Notes: a model not told the origin generated them from the letters alone. Shown: positions 23,201-33,301, numbered from the stretch's first letter. The stretch: 64,000 nt of DNA from Rhynchopus sp. YZ270_cl-10 (GCA_964035575.1 OZ037913.1:124001-188000), one strand, 5' to 3'. A program made the numbers and translations.

Positions 23201-24076
23201 CGGTTCTAACGCATCGGTTCCAACGCATCGGTTCCAACGCGTCGGTTCTAACGCGTCGGTTCTAACGCGTCGGTTCTAACGCGTCGGTTCCAACGCATCG
23301 GTTCCAACGCGTCCGTTCCAACGCATCGGTTCCAACGCATCGGTTCTAACGCATCGGTTCCAACGCATCGGTTCTAACCCGTCGGTTCCAACGCGTCGGT
23401 TCCAACGCATCGGTTCCAACGCATCGGTTCCAACGCATCGGTTCCAACGCATCGGTTCCAACGCGTCGGTTCTAACGCGTCGGTTCTAACGCGTCGGTTC
23501 CAACGCGTCCGTTCCAACGCATCGGTTCCAACGCATCGGTTCTAACGCATCGGTTCCAACGCATCGGTTCTAACGCGTCGGTTCTAACGCGTCGGTTCTA
23601 ACGCATCGGTTCCAACGCATCGGTTCCAACGCATCGGTTCTAACGCATCGGTTCCAACGCATCGGTTCTAACGCATCGGTTCTAACGCATCGGTTCTATC
23701 GCAGCGGTTCTAACGCATCGGTTCTAACGCATCGGTTCCAACGCGTCGGTTCTAACGCATCGGTTCAAACGCATCGGTTCTATCATCGGTTCTAACGCAT
23801 CGGTTCTAACGCGTCGGTTCTAACGCGTCCGTTCCAACGCATCGGTTCCAACGCATCGGTTCTAACGCATCGGTTCCAACGCATCGGTTCCAACGCGTCG
23901 GTTCTAACGCATCGGTTCCAACGCGTCGGTTCTAACGCATCGGTTCTAACGCATCGGTTCCAACGCGTCGGTTCTAACGCATCGGTTCTAACGCATCGGT
24001 TCCAACGCATCGGTTCCAACGCGTCGGTTCTAACGCATCGGTTCTAACGCATCGGTTCCAACGCATCGGTTCTAAC
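8244..24076. repeat. 15.8-kb satellite array, 14-bp unit
   Basis: The array consists of about 1,130 head-to-tail copies of CGGTTCTAACGCAT. Variation is confined to a few columns: T or C after TTC, A or G in GC(A/G)T, and minor CCGT, TCGT, TCAT and TATCGCAG forms. Block duplication is visible. A distinctive run is repeated at 8920, 12712, 14866 and 18854, and a shortened TATCATCGG unit lies at about 9815, 13610, 15719, 19750 and 23779, giving spacings near 3.8, 2.1, 4.0 and 4.0 kb. No gene lies inside; open frames are by-products of the period (3 x 14 bp = 14 codons). Confidence 0.97.
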
Positions 24077-24475
24077 TTGCTTCCGAAGAGATGGGGAATA
24101 TTCTTGAACACGCTGTTGTCCTGTTTCTCAGCAACAAGCGTCACAGGTTCAAGAGAAAACGGAGGGCGGAGGAGTTGGAAGACTTCGCTTCCCCCGTATT
24201 TGTTTCCGGAATTGAGCTTATGAGGACCTTTTTCGCGCGCAGCGAGTATGTTCGAAACGTATCGTGGGCAAAAAAAAATCATGATTTTCACCACCAGCCA
24301 TGGACCAAGGTCGAAAAATGTCTGATTCCTGTGTAGAAAAACCCGTAAAAAAACCGGAATTCCAAGCCCGAAAGTGCGATTTTTGTAGCTGTTTAGCGTC
24401 AGGCCTGCCCTAACACAATGGGTGGGAAAATTTTTTTTACCCCCCCTTTTTACAATACATAAGCACTACATAAGA
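24077..24475. other. Unique spacer between satellite and A-type element
   Basis: About 400 bp of non-repetitive DNA. An 81-codon plus frame (24091-24336, MGNILEHAVVLFLSNKRHRF) has a basic patch and an MGN start. It lacks a recognisable family and an upstream acceptor, since satellite lies directly before it. It may be an exon fragment stranded by the array. Confidence 0.35.
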
Positions 24476-25116
24476 ATTTGAGTTGACGGTCTTGAAAACA
24501 CTTCGCTGGCTGGTGTGTCAAACGGTCTGTGTATGGTTTGCACGTAACGCTCTACGTATACGATACGATCTGTATGCAACGAACGCAACGCAACGAACGC
24601 AACGCATGCAACGCAACGCAACCGATGTGTACGTTACGATCTGTATGTAACGAACGCAACGCAACGAACGCAACGCAACGCATGCAACGCAACGCAACCG
24701 ATGTGTACGTAGCGATCTGTATGCAACGAACGCAACGCATGCAACGCAACGCAACCGATGTGTACGTAGCGATCTGTATGCAACGAACGCAACGCATACA
24801 ACGCAACGCAACCGATGCGTACGTAGCGATCTGTATGCAACGAACGCAACGCATGCAACGCAACGCAACCGATGCATACGTAGCGATCTGTATGCAACGA
24901 ACGCAACGCAAACAACGCAACGCAACCGATGTGTACGTAGCGATCTGTACGAAAGCATGCTACGGGTTTAACGCCATCGCGTTAACGCAACACCTGCGCC
25001 GCTGTGACACTTCGCTGGCTCGTGTGGTTGTGATAACGGAACGGTCTACACGTGCGTTACACACAACGCTATGCATATGCGATACACGCGTTAACCGCAT
25101 CGTGTGGTTACCAAAC

Positions 25117-25139
25117 GCAGCCCACCTTCGGTGGGCTGC
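25117..25139 (+). other. C(UUCG)G-capped hairpin in A-type copy 1
   Basis: GCAGCCCAC-CTTCG-GTGGGCTGC forms a nine-pair GC-rich stem closed by the extra-stable UUCG tetraloop. It is identical in A-type copy 2 at 53313-53335 and absent from the B-type copies. Confidence 0.8.
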
Positions 25140-25315
25140 TGCAACTCGTGCCGTGTGTGGCCCATGCATGGTTCTCACAGCTCGCTGGCACGTTTCCCAA
25201 GCCGCAAAACCGGTCACCTGCCTGAAAAACCGGGTTTTTGGCCAAAACGCCTGTTTTGCCTGTAGAACCCTGTAGAAGCCTTAAGAAACACGTGTATAAA
25301 AGGGGTACTCGTGAC

Positions 25316-25331
25316 ACCCTGGTGTCAGGGT
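25316..25331 (+). other. ACCCTG-NNNN-CAGGGT hairpin
   Basis: A six-pair stem is conserved in all four A/B copies (25316, 26491, 47784 inverted, 53512) with loops GTGT, GTTT, GATT and GTAT. It follows GGGGTACTCG downstream of the TATAAAAG-like tract. Confidence 0.75.
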
Positions 25332-25579
25332 CTCTAAGGGCTCCCAGCCTCGCTGAGCCTCTACACCCCCCAAAAAGTGTCCGATCTTTCCAAAGAAAAC
25401 GTTTTTTCGGCTGGGCGAAGCTTCTACACCCTCAAAAAAAAACCGGTTTTTGGTCGTATCCAGCAGGGGGGAGGGGGAGACTGAAGGGGGGGGTTAGAGA
25501 CTGAGGGAGTGGCCGGAACAGCAACCTTTAAAAACTAGAAAACACAAGTGTTTTCTAGAATTTAGTTTTTTTTGGCAAT

Positions 25580-26715
25580 CCTTAACACTCACTGGCTGGT
25601 GTGGTTGATAAACGCAACCGAACACAACGAAACGGATCCGCTCTATACGTTACGATCCGTATGCAACCAACGCATGCAACGCAACGCAACCGATGTGTAC
25701 GTTACGATCTGTATGCAACGAACGCAACGCATGCAACGCAACGCAACCGATGTGTACGTAACGATCACAACGCAACGAACGTAACGCATCCAACGCAACG
25801 CATGCAACGCAACGCAACCGATGCGTACGTAGCGATCTGTATGCAACGAACGCAACGCATCCAACTCAACGCAACCGATGTGTACGTTACGATCTGTATG
25901 CAACGAACGCAACGCATACAACGCAACGCAACCGATGTGTACGTAGCGATCTGTATGCAACGAACGCAACGCATCCAACTCAACGCAACCGATGTGTACG
26001 TTACGATCTGTATGCAACGAACGCAACGCATCCAACGCAACGCATGCAACGCAACGCAACCGATGTGTACGTAGCGATCTGTATGCAACGAACGCAACGT
26101 AACGGATGCAACGCATGCAACGCAACGCAACCGATGTGTACGTAGCGATCGGAACGCAACGAACGTAACCAACCAAACACAACCAACGCAACGCAACCGC
26201 TCCGTACGTTGCGCTCTGTACGTAACGATAGCTACACAACGAACGCAACGCATGCAACACAACGTAACCGGCGTGTACGTAGCGATGTCTACGCAACGAA
26301 GTCAACGCAACCAACGCAACGAGTGGTTACAAACCCCCACGCATGGTTCTCACACCGCTCTGGCACGTTTCCCAAGCCGCAAACCCGGTTACCTGCCTGA
26401 AAAACCGGGTTTTTGGCCAAAACGCCTGTTTTGCCTGTAGAACCCTGTAGAACCCTTAAGAAACACGTGTAAAAAAGGGGTACTCGCGACACCCTGGTTT
26501 CAGGGTCTGTCAGGGTTTGGAGGTCTTTGCTTCAGAGAAAGTCTCCTAAAAACCTCCTATCTTCCCAAGAATCCACTTTTTTGACCTCTTTGGACGTTTA
26601 GAGACCTGAAAAAAAATGGCCGAAACCCACCCCTGGGGGTGGGGAGGGTGGGTGGGTGGGTGGGTGGGTGGGAGGTGATCAGCAACCTTAAAGACCTTAA
26701 CACCGAGTGTTAAGG
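25580..26715 (+). mobile_element. B-type element, copy 1
   Basis: The left end is CCTTAACACTCACTGGCTGG and the right end is the palindrome CCTTAACAC-CG-GTGTTAAGG-like at 26694-26715. It shares its core with A-type copies: 57-bp GCAACG-rich units (25650-26080), the CACGTTTCCCAAGCCGCAAA tract, AAAAACCGGGTTTTT, and the ACCCTG/CAGGGT hairpin (26491). The terminal sequences differ from the A type but keep the same plan: a half palindrome at the left and a whole one at the right. It directly abuts A copy 1, sharing AATTT and a TTTTTTTTGGCAAT leader. A (GGGT)n tract lies at 26640-26672. Confidence 0.75.
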
Positions 26716-26777
26716 AACTACACAAATATGACTTTTTTTTTGGGGCGTGCCACACCAATAATTTAAAATAGTAAAAA

Positions 26778-29700
26778 ATGGATACCAAAAATGATTACTC
26801 GAAACCGACAACGTCGGAGTTGTCCAAGAAAATGAAGGATACCAAGCTGCAGTACGCAAGACAGATCAAGGAGCACAACAAGAGCATCAAGGTTATCAAT
26901 AAGCTGATAGATTCTGGGGTGTTAAGCACTCAGGCGAACCAAGCCCTACGACAGGATATTATCCACATTCAAGACAAGATCGCTGAGGTCAAGTCGGAGC
27001 AGAAGATAGCCCTGGCTCCACTACATGTTGAGCAGAAGCAGGAGAAGGTTGTCAACAAAAAGATCACAGACAAGGAGGTTCTCCCATTCGTACAAGAAGC
27101 GATTGACGATACGAAGACAATGGTTGATGAATATAAGAAAGAACTCAAAGGTAGATACTTCAAGCAGAATGGGTCAAGATTCGTCAGAGACTTCACAGAT
27201 GACCAGAAAGATAAATTGAAGAAAACCGACCAAGAGCACAAGAAACACAAGCGGGAGATTCTCGATGATGCAAAAGAGACATACAAGGAAGATATCATTC
27301 AGAAAAGACTTGGGATACCCGCTCCAGCTCCAGCTCCAGCTCCAGCTCCAGAACCTGTAATTATCGATGAAGATGTTCTGCAGAAACTTATCGACAAAAC
27401 CAAAGTGTATGTCAAACATGGAGCCAAGCAGACAGATTCCAAGATGGTCATCAATTTCCCTGAAGCACTGAATGTTTACTTCTGGGGTGCAATACGTCCA
27501 CAATATCCAATGATCAGAGATTTCATTCAGGGTGATCTTGAAGGTAACAAGACTAAGAAGGTTTCGTTTACCTTATCGGCTTTCTTCACCAAACCAAACG
27601 CTTACTCTCAAACAATCCATAAGGTAGTAGAGATCAACAGTGTACTTGCAACTGACGTACTTAACCTCGATGCAGTTATGAGGCAAGGGGATGAGCTATT
27701 CAATAAAGATGAAGGGGAGTCAGGTTTATTCTTTGTTGGCTTCAAGTATATCACGATCGAATCCTTCAACACACAGATGAGCATCGGTGGAGAGTACATG
27801 GATGTTGTGGAGAGGTTAAATAAGAACTCACATCTCAAGAAGAACATTGTGAATGTGAAGAACACATACAAAGAAATCAACAACGCATGCTTCCGTTTAG
27901 CTGTGGTGGCACATGAGAAGAATATACTGAAAGATGCATCACGAGTTAGCAATTACTACAAGAAGAGGACTGGATGGATCGACTCAGAGTATGTTTGGTC
28001 CATGTTCAGTGACTACACACTTCCTGCAACGGATCAGCAAATCAAACAATTCCTGAATGCGAACAAGGACATATCAATAAGTATCTATGGCATTGATGCC
28101 GACTCAGACTCAGACAAGACAGGTAAGTTCCATGTGTTGAAGCATGAGAAGAATCCAAAGGAAGATCACATCAATCTCCTCTTTCACGATAACCACTACA
28201 TGCTGATAAAGAACCTGAGTAAGATGTTAGGCTCTGATAAAACGTATGTGTGCCCCAGATGTCTATCAGTGAAGAAGAAAACCATACCAGAACTTGAAGA
28301 GCATCTGAGGATATGCAACGAGAACCCAATACAGACAACAACGATGGCGAGGTCTAAACATATTCAAATCACCGACAAGAAGATGAGTAACACAGAGAAG
28401 AAGCCGTTCATTATTACAGCAGATTTCGAGAGCTTCCTTGACACAAGAGACCAGGACACATCATACAGCAAGACTCAGGGGTCAAAAGACCAGGAGCCCA
28501 AGAAGGAGCCCACAACTATTCTTCAAACCCATCGTGCAGCCTCTTTCACACTCAAAGTTATTGCTGACAGTGAACTCAACTTCACAGGTAAAACACTTTA
28601 CACATACACACCTTCAAATATAGAGGATACAATTGAGTATGAGCATGATTTACTTGGTCAGTTCGATAGTGCCTTACAGGAGATAGCTGAGAACATTGCA
28701 GTATTCATGGACAATAGACAGAAGCAGTTTGGAAACATTGAGAGTGCATGTACGTTATTTACAGACGAAGATAAAGAGAGAGATGCTGAAGCCAAGAATT
28801 GTGAGTTCTGCAGTAGCCCCTTTGGGTCTACACACATCAAAGTTAGAGATCATTGCCATTTGACTGGGAAGTATAGAAGGGCCCTTTGCTCCAGCTGCAA
28901 CCTCAACCACAAGACAGAGTACAACATTCCACTTTACTTCCACAATGCCAGAGGATACGACAACAACTATGTCTTCAAGCTGTTAAAGCAGTACGAGGCA
29001 TATGGTCTTAAGATTCTAAACACAAACAGCCAAACAACAATGCTGATCAAGATGGACAAGTATGCTAACCTTCCTTACAAGTATGGTGAGGAGCAGAAGC
29101 AGAGGAAGATTTCATTTCATGTGAAGGACAGTCTACAAATCATGTCATCTTCGTTGGACACGCTGTTGAAGAACTTACCCCATGATCAGAAGTATTATCA
29201 GCTAGACTACATCAAGACCGCATACAAACACATAAACATGAATGATGAAGGGATGCTTGACCTCTTGTTGGGCAAAGGAGTGTTTCCATATTCATACTTC
29301 GACAGTCCCGCTAAGCTGAGAGAGACGTCACTACCATCGAAAGACCTATGGTATGACTGTCTTAAGCAGGATGACATCAAACAAGAAGACTACGATAAAG
29401 CCTGCAGAGTGTGGAACACCCTGAAGTGCGAGACCTTCAAAGACTACCACGACTTCTACCTCAACATGGATGTGCTTGGTCTTGCAGACGTCCTACAGGC
29501 CCAAAGGATGAAACTACACAAAACACACAAGCTAGACATCTGTCACTACTGCAGTTTCCCGAGCTTTAGTTATGATGCATGGTTAGTAGATCGAAAGGAC
29601 CAGAAACCCCTCGAGACCCTTCAGGAGCAAGAACAGTACGAATTCTTTGAGAGTCAAAAGCGAGGAGGGTTCACTTGTTCTATGAAGAGACGGTCTAAGG

Positions 29701-31217
29701 CAAACAACAAGCACACAAGACATGCAGCCAAGCTCCTTACCGATAAAGATGCAAAGATGGATGAGGGAAAAGAAGGTGACAAGTGGATATTGTACACCGA
29801 TGCGAACAACTTATATGGATGGGCCATGTGTAAGAAGCTCCCCTATGCTGACTTTAAGTGGGTGAAGTCCAAAGGTGCCCAGGGGCACACAGTGGAGGAG
29901 ACTGAGGAGATGATTGTGAACTATGATCCAGAAAGTGACACAGGATATGTTATTGAAGTTGACCTTGAGTACCCTTCCGAACTCCATGACAAGCATTGGG
30001 ACTTCCCTCTTGCACCATACAACAGGCCTGTCAAAACTGAAGAGCTATCAGACTACCAGAAGAATGTACTTGGTGAGGAGAAGCATGCAGAGACTTCAAA
30101 GCTTATTGCAGACTTCAAAGACAGAGTTAAGCAGGGATACCACATTGAGTACTTACAGTTTTTGATCAAGCATGGTCTAAAGTTGAAGAAGGTTCATCGT
30201 ATGATATCATTCAAGCAGGACTACATCATGAAGTCATACATCGACAAGAACAGTGCATTGAGAGCAAAGGCAGAGAACGATTTCGATAAGGGCCTGTACA
30301 AGTTGGCGAACAATTCGCTCTATGGGAAGACCATGGAAAATGTCCGTGATAGGTTAGAGATGAAGAATATGCCTTACAACAAGACCAAGATAGTGGATGG
30401 CAAAAAGGTGCCAATGACAGAGGAGGAAATCAAGACGAACATAGCAAAACATCAAAGCAATCCCTTCTTCAAATACCACAGCATCGACCTGAAGAGCAGT
30501 AAGTTGCTTCAGTTCAAACAAAAGAAAGCAACTCTTGACAAGCCTGTTTACACAGGTTCACAAATCCTCGACTACAGCAAGCTTCTTATGAGTAAATTCT
30601 TCTACGAAACCCTCATCCCACATTTCGGAAGGGAGAACGTGACCATGGCCTACACCGACACTGACAGCTTTGTGCTGGAGATAACAACGAAGGATCTTGA
30701 TGAGGAGCTTGCCAAGCTGTCTGCAGACTTTGACTTCAGCAACTACCCAACAACCCACGAGCTGCATGACGTAAACAACAAGAAGGTCCCAGGGAAGTTC
30801 AAAGATGAGCTGGCTGGTGATGTGACTGAGTTCATTGGCTTGAGGGCGAAGTGTTATGCCTACTCAACGATCAAGAAGAACGATGACAACAAGGCTAAAG
30901 GTATTGCCCGGTCTGTCAGTAAAACTCTCCACCTAGATGCATATCGGGACACTCTTGAATCCCACAAGAAGCATGTTGTGACGATCAATAGCTTCGAGAA
31001 GAGGGATCACCAGATATACACCACAAGGGGACAGAAGATAGCATTGAGTGCGTTCGACGACAAGAGGTATATTTGTGATGATGGGATAACAACGAAGGCC
31101 TATGGACCCTCTCGAGAAGATGATAATAATAATAATGAATTGGTATACGACTCTGCAGCCTCAGGAGCAGAGCTCCATCGATGGGTCCAAAGGTCCCGAG
31201 ACCCTGACATTTGCTAG
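26778..31217 (+). CDS. pPolB: Polinton protein-primed DNA polymerase B
   Basis: A 1,479-residue frame that looks whole, within the usual size for Polinton polymerases. Roughly residues 1-180 are charged and helical, followed by an (AP)n linker. A zinc-finger-like CPRCLSV...LEEHLRICN lies near residue 490. The exonuclease motifs are ADFESF (D549), NARGYD (N723) and YLNMDV. Between them is a CEFC...VRDHCHLTGKYRRALCSSC insert at about 675-708, a recurring HNH-like block in this polymerase family. The palm motifs are DANNLYG (D1008), KLANNSLYGK (about 1176) and YTDTDS (about 1292). In this family it copies the element's DNA from a terminal protein. It converges on the capsid gene. Confidence 0.95.
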   Translation: MDTKNDYSKPTTSELSKKMKDTKLQYARQIKEHNKSIKVINKLIDSGVLSTQANQALRQDIIHIQDKIAEVKSEQKIALAPLHVEQKQEKVVNKKITDKEVLPFVQEAIDDTKTMVDEYKKELKGRYFKQNGSRFVRDFTDDQKDKLKKTDQEHKKHKREILDDAKETYKEDIIQKRLGIPAPAPAPAPAPEPVIIDEDVLQKLIDKTKVYVKHGAKQTDSKMVINFPEALNVYFWGAIRPQYPMIRDFIQGDLEGNKTKKVSFTLSAFFTKPNAYSQTIHKVVEINSVLATDVLNLDAVMRQGDELFNKDEGESGLFFVGFKYITIESFNTQMSIGGEYMDVVERLNKNSHLKKNIVNVKNTYKEINNACFRLAVVAHEKNILKDASRVSNYYKKRTGWIDSEYVWSMFSDYTLPATDQQIKQFLNANKDISISIYGIDADSDSDKTGKFHVLKHEKNPKEDHINLLFHDNHYMLIKNLSKMLGSDKTYVCPRCLSVKKKTIPELEEHLRICNENPIQTTTMARSKHIQITDKKMSNTEKKPFIITADFESFLDTRDQDTSYSKTQGSKDQEPKKEPTTILQTHRAASFTLKVIADSELNFTGKTLYTYTPSNIEDTIEYEHDLLGQFDSALQEIAENIAVFMDNRQKQFGNIESACTLFTDEDKERDAEAKNCEFCSSPFGSTHIKVRDHCHLTGKYRRALCSSCNLNHKTEYNIPLYFHNARGYDNNYVFKLLKQYEAYGLKILNTNSQTTMLIKMDKYANLPYKYGEEQKQRKISFHVKDSLQIMSSSLDTLLKNLPHDQKYYQLDYIKTAYKHINMNDEGMLDLLLGKGVFPYSYFDSPAKLRETSLPSKDLWYDCLKQDDIKQEDYDKACRVWNTLKCETFKDYHDFYLNMDVLGLADVLQAQRMKLHKTHKLDICHYCSFPSFSYDAWLVDRKDQKPLETLQEQEQYEFFESQKRGGFTCSMKRRSKANNKHTRHAAKLLTDKDAKMDEGKEGDKWILYTDANNLYGWAMCKKLPYADFKWVKSKGAQGHTVEETEEMIVNYDPESDTGYVIEVDLEYPSELHDKHWDFPLAPYNRPVKTEELSDYQKNVLGEEKHAETSKLIADFKDRVKQGYHIEYLQFLIKHGLKLKKVHRMISFKQDYIMKSYIDKNSALRAKAENDFDKGLYKLANNSLYGKTMENVRDRLEMKNMPYNKTKIVDGKKVPMTEEEIKTNIAKHQSNPFFKYHSIDLKSSKLLQFKQKKATLDKPVYTGSQILDYSKLLMSKFFYETLIPHFGRENVTMAYTDTDSFVLEITTKDLDEELAKLSADFDFSNYPTTHELHDVNNKKVPGKFKDELAGDVTEFIGLRAKCYAYSTIKKNDDNKAKGIARSVSKTLHLDAYRDTLESHKKHVVTINSFEKRDHQIYTTRGQKIALSAFDDKRYICDDGITTKAYGPSREDDNNNNELVYDSAASGAELHRWVQRSRDPDIC

Positions 31218-31288
31218 CCCTGGAGGCTCACTGCTACTGAAAATACATATCAACAGACATACATACAATTTTTTTCATACACCCTGTC

Positions 31289-31310
31289 ATACACACCATG
31301 CGGTGTGTAT
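31289..31310. terminator. Hairpin between convergent polymerase and capsid genes
   Basis: ATACACACC-ATGC-GGTGTGTAT, a nine-pair palindrome, sits in the 190-bp gap between the polymerase stop and the capsid stop. The same 9-bp arms occur at 43682-43703 between the other convergent pair, with TGTC adjoining in matching orientation. Confidence 0.6.
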
Positions 31311-31407
31311 TCCTTCTCACTTCGTTCGTGGTATGTATTCTACTTCTCACTTCTCACTTTGTCCTGGTCTTCGGCCCCAAACTTTGTCCTGGTCGCAGGC
31401 ACCCCCA

Positions 31408-32301
31408 CTAGAACACAGCACTGACCTCTTGCACAATCCCTGTCTTCAGGTTAAAGTCAACAACCTTATCGTAGTACACCAAACAATACAGGTACATGTC
31501 GTAGCTGGCCTCTCTCTCAATGTTCACTGTCAAGGTGTTTGCCTGGGTGCTTGAGACACTGTCTTGGTTCAATGTGTTCTGAAGGTCAAAGCAGTACATG
31601 GGGTAGTACTTCCAGTCGTTGTAGGAGAGCAACCCTTGAGTGGTGAACCCCATTCCCTCAGGATCCTTGTAGGCACTATGCATCTTCATGTACTCCTTGT
31701 AGGCAGACTCCCACTTGTTCTTACCCACCTCAATTTCCAGATCCTTGCTTGGCACCTTGATGCCGTTCAGGTCAACAGAGATCTTCCTCACCATACCACT
31801 GTCAAAGCGCGACATATCATGCTCTTGACTCGTTTCCCTGTTTTTCGTTTGGCAGAAGATGATTGCACGTTTGATCCTTGTGTGCGACTTGATTGGTACA
31901 GGCCAGGAGATGTATGTGTCGCCAGCTGCAAACTCCTTTCTCTGAATTTGTGAAGACTCAAAGACAGCTTGAACCATACCAGACTTGTTGATGTAGCTGA
32001 GAACTCCAGCAAGCGGTGAAGGAGCCAAGGTGACACGAGGCATCCAGATCCTCATACCATACCCAACCCAGTTCAAGGCACGGTCACTAACCCCAGAAGA
32101 GCGAAGAACTAGAGCACTGTCGTCATTTACCTCAAAGTTGAACTCCATAGGTATGTTGGTGAACATCTTCTTGTGGTGCTGGAATATGTTGAAGATAAGA
32201 CTGAGAGGAACCATGCAGTGTATCTCTCTGTTCCCTGTGGTGCGTCTTGCGCGGTGTGAAGTGCTTGAGTCTCTGTTTGCAGTGTCATTGAACCCATCCA
32301 C
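31408..32301 (-). CDS. MCP: Major capsid protein, C-terminal part (Polinton)
   Basis: About 297 residues with the beta-rich composition of a double-jelly-roll capsid protein, for example GYGMRIWMPRVTLAPSPLAG and DMYLYCLVYYDKVVDFN. It forms one side of the capsid gene; the other part is at 35648-36169, and a 3.35-kb inserted element lies between. Capsid proteins of this family build the icosahedral shell. Assignment rests on gene context, length and the resemblance to Polinton/virophage capsids. Confidence 0.8.
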   Translation of the reverse strand: MDGFNDTANRDSSTSHRARRTTGNREIHCMVPLSLIFNIFQHHKKMFTNIPMEFNFEVNDDSALVLRSSGVSDRALNWVGYGMRIWMPRVTLAPSPLAGVLSYINKSGMVQAVFESSQIQRKEFAAGDTYISWPVPIKSHTRIKRAIIFCQTKNRETSQEHDMSRFDSGMVRKISVDLNGIKVPSKDLEIEVGKNKWESAYKEYMKMHSAYKDPEGMGFTTQGLLSYNDWKYYPMYCFDLQNTLNQDSVSSTQANTLTVNIEREASYDMYLYCLVYYDKVVDFNLKTGIVQEVSAVF

Positions 32302-32737
32302 AAAGTCATCATTACTGGGGGGGGCCGAATATAAGAAAGGGTATCTTATAATATGCGTAAGAATTAAGCGAAAATGAAGGTTTTAAAAAATTTAATTTAA
32401 TTTTTTGGGTAAATTGCGATAACACGTATACTTTTTGTTTCGATTTGTGATAACACGTACACAAAAAGTATACGTGTTATCGCGAAAAGTGGTCAAAAAA
32501 ATGTACGTGTTTTCTCCTTCTAAGGTGCTCGCTCTCCATACCTAGACCCTCGAATTTTTTTTTTGGGACCCCCATAAAGGGCTAATTTCGACGATTTGAG
32601 GCCATTCAAAGCAAAATTTGGCACTTTTGAGCATCTGTGGGGGTCTAGAACGCGGTTGCGAGCACCCCGTTTTTTAGCGAAATATGTACGTGTTATCGCG
32701 AAAAGTGTTCAAAAAAATGTACGTGTGACATTCAGAA

Positions 32738-32915
32738 GACAGGGTCTGGTGGTAAATTTTGCGTATCCCTCTGTGTGGGTCACTCACACTTGCGGTCATG
32801 TGCCACTGCGTGGGTCTGGGAACCAGACTTACGTACTTAAGGTGCACGAACACAGGGTCTGGTGGTAAATTTTGCGTAGTACTGCGACGTGGTACTGCGT
32901 GGGTCTGGGAATATG
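32738..32915 (+). repeat. 112-bp tandem duplication
   Basis: ACAGGGTCTGGTGGTAAATT at 32738 recurs at 32850, and ACTGCGTGGGTCTGGGAA at 32806 recurs at about 32896, defining one and a half diverged units. Confidence 0.65.
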
Positions 32916-33301
32916 GGTACCTGGGTACAGGATATTTGTTGTCAAAGACATCTTCCACCATGCATTGAGGAGGGTAAGACAGTGGTCGCAGTTTCTACTT
33001 GATAGCATTACAACATTTAACTTCTCCACGGGGGTCTTGGGCCGTTCATTCGGTTATACCTTGACTAGCGGAAGAGGCCTTTTTGGTCTCTAGAATATCC
33101 GGTATTCCCGAACGGAGGCACACTTTGTGTGTTACTACGACCTGGCAACTTCCAGCAGTAGGTTAAGTAATCTTTCTTGTAAATTGTTGGATCATTATCT
33201 CCTCAGTGTATGAATGCCCCACGTGACTGGACACTTTTGTGTTTGTCATGTGGAGCTGTGGTTGCTCTTTCACGACTTTTTTCCTTGTACACAGTGTACC
33301 G

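Larger units (their letters stand above)
24480..25560 (+). mobile_element. A-type element, copy 1
   Basis: The left end is GAGTTGACGGTCTTGAAAAC then ACTTCGCTGGCTGG. The right end is the palindrome CTAGAAAACAC-AA-GTGTTTTCTAG. AATTT stands on both sides (24475-24479 and 25559-25563). Parts in order: five to six 57-bp tandem units (24568-24950) with GCAACGAACGCAACGC and GATCTGTATG; a GC-rich middle with a C(TTCG)G hairpin; AAAAACCGGGTTTTT and GGCCAAAAC/GTTTTGCC hairpins; a TATAAAAG tract; and the ACCCTG-GTGT-CAGGGT hairpin. A 248-codon frame runs through the repeats but is probably a consequence of the 57-bp period. The family is not recognised; the asymmetric ends recall Helitron/Helentron-like elements. 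Confidence 0.75.

Noticed and set aside
8374-24019. Repetitive minus-strand proteins with NRCVRTDALEP-type units in the satellite
   Set aside because: They follow from 3 x 14 bp = 14 codons; frames open only where TTGG replaces TTAG, with no start context or conserved ends.
8244-24076. CRISPR-like array
   Set aside because: There are no spacers: units are contiguous, 14 bp and eukaryotic in setting.
24529-26314. Long frames in the GCAACG repeats as proteins
   Set aside because: A 57-bp period gives 19-codon repeats in several frames on both strands; no domain or acceptor supports translation.
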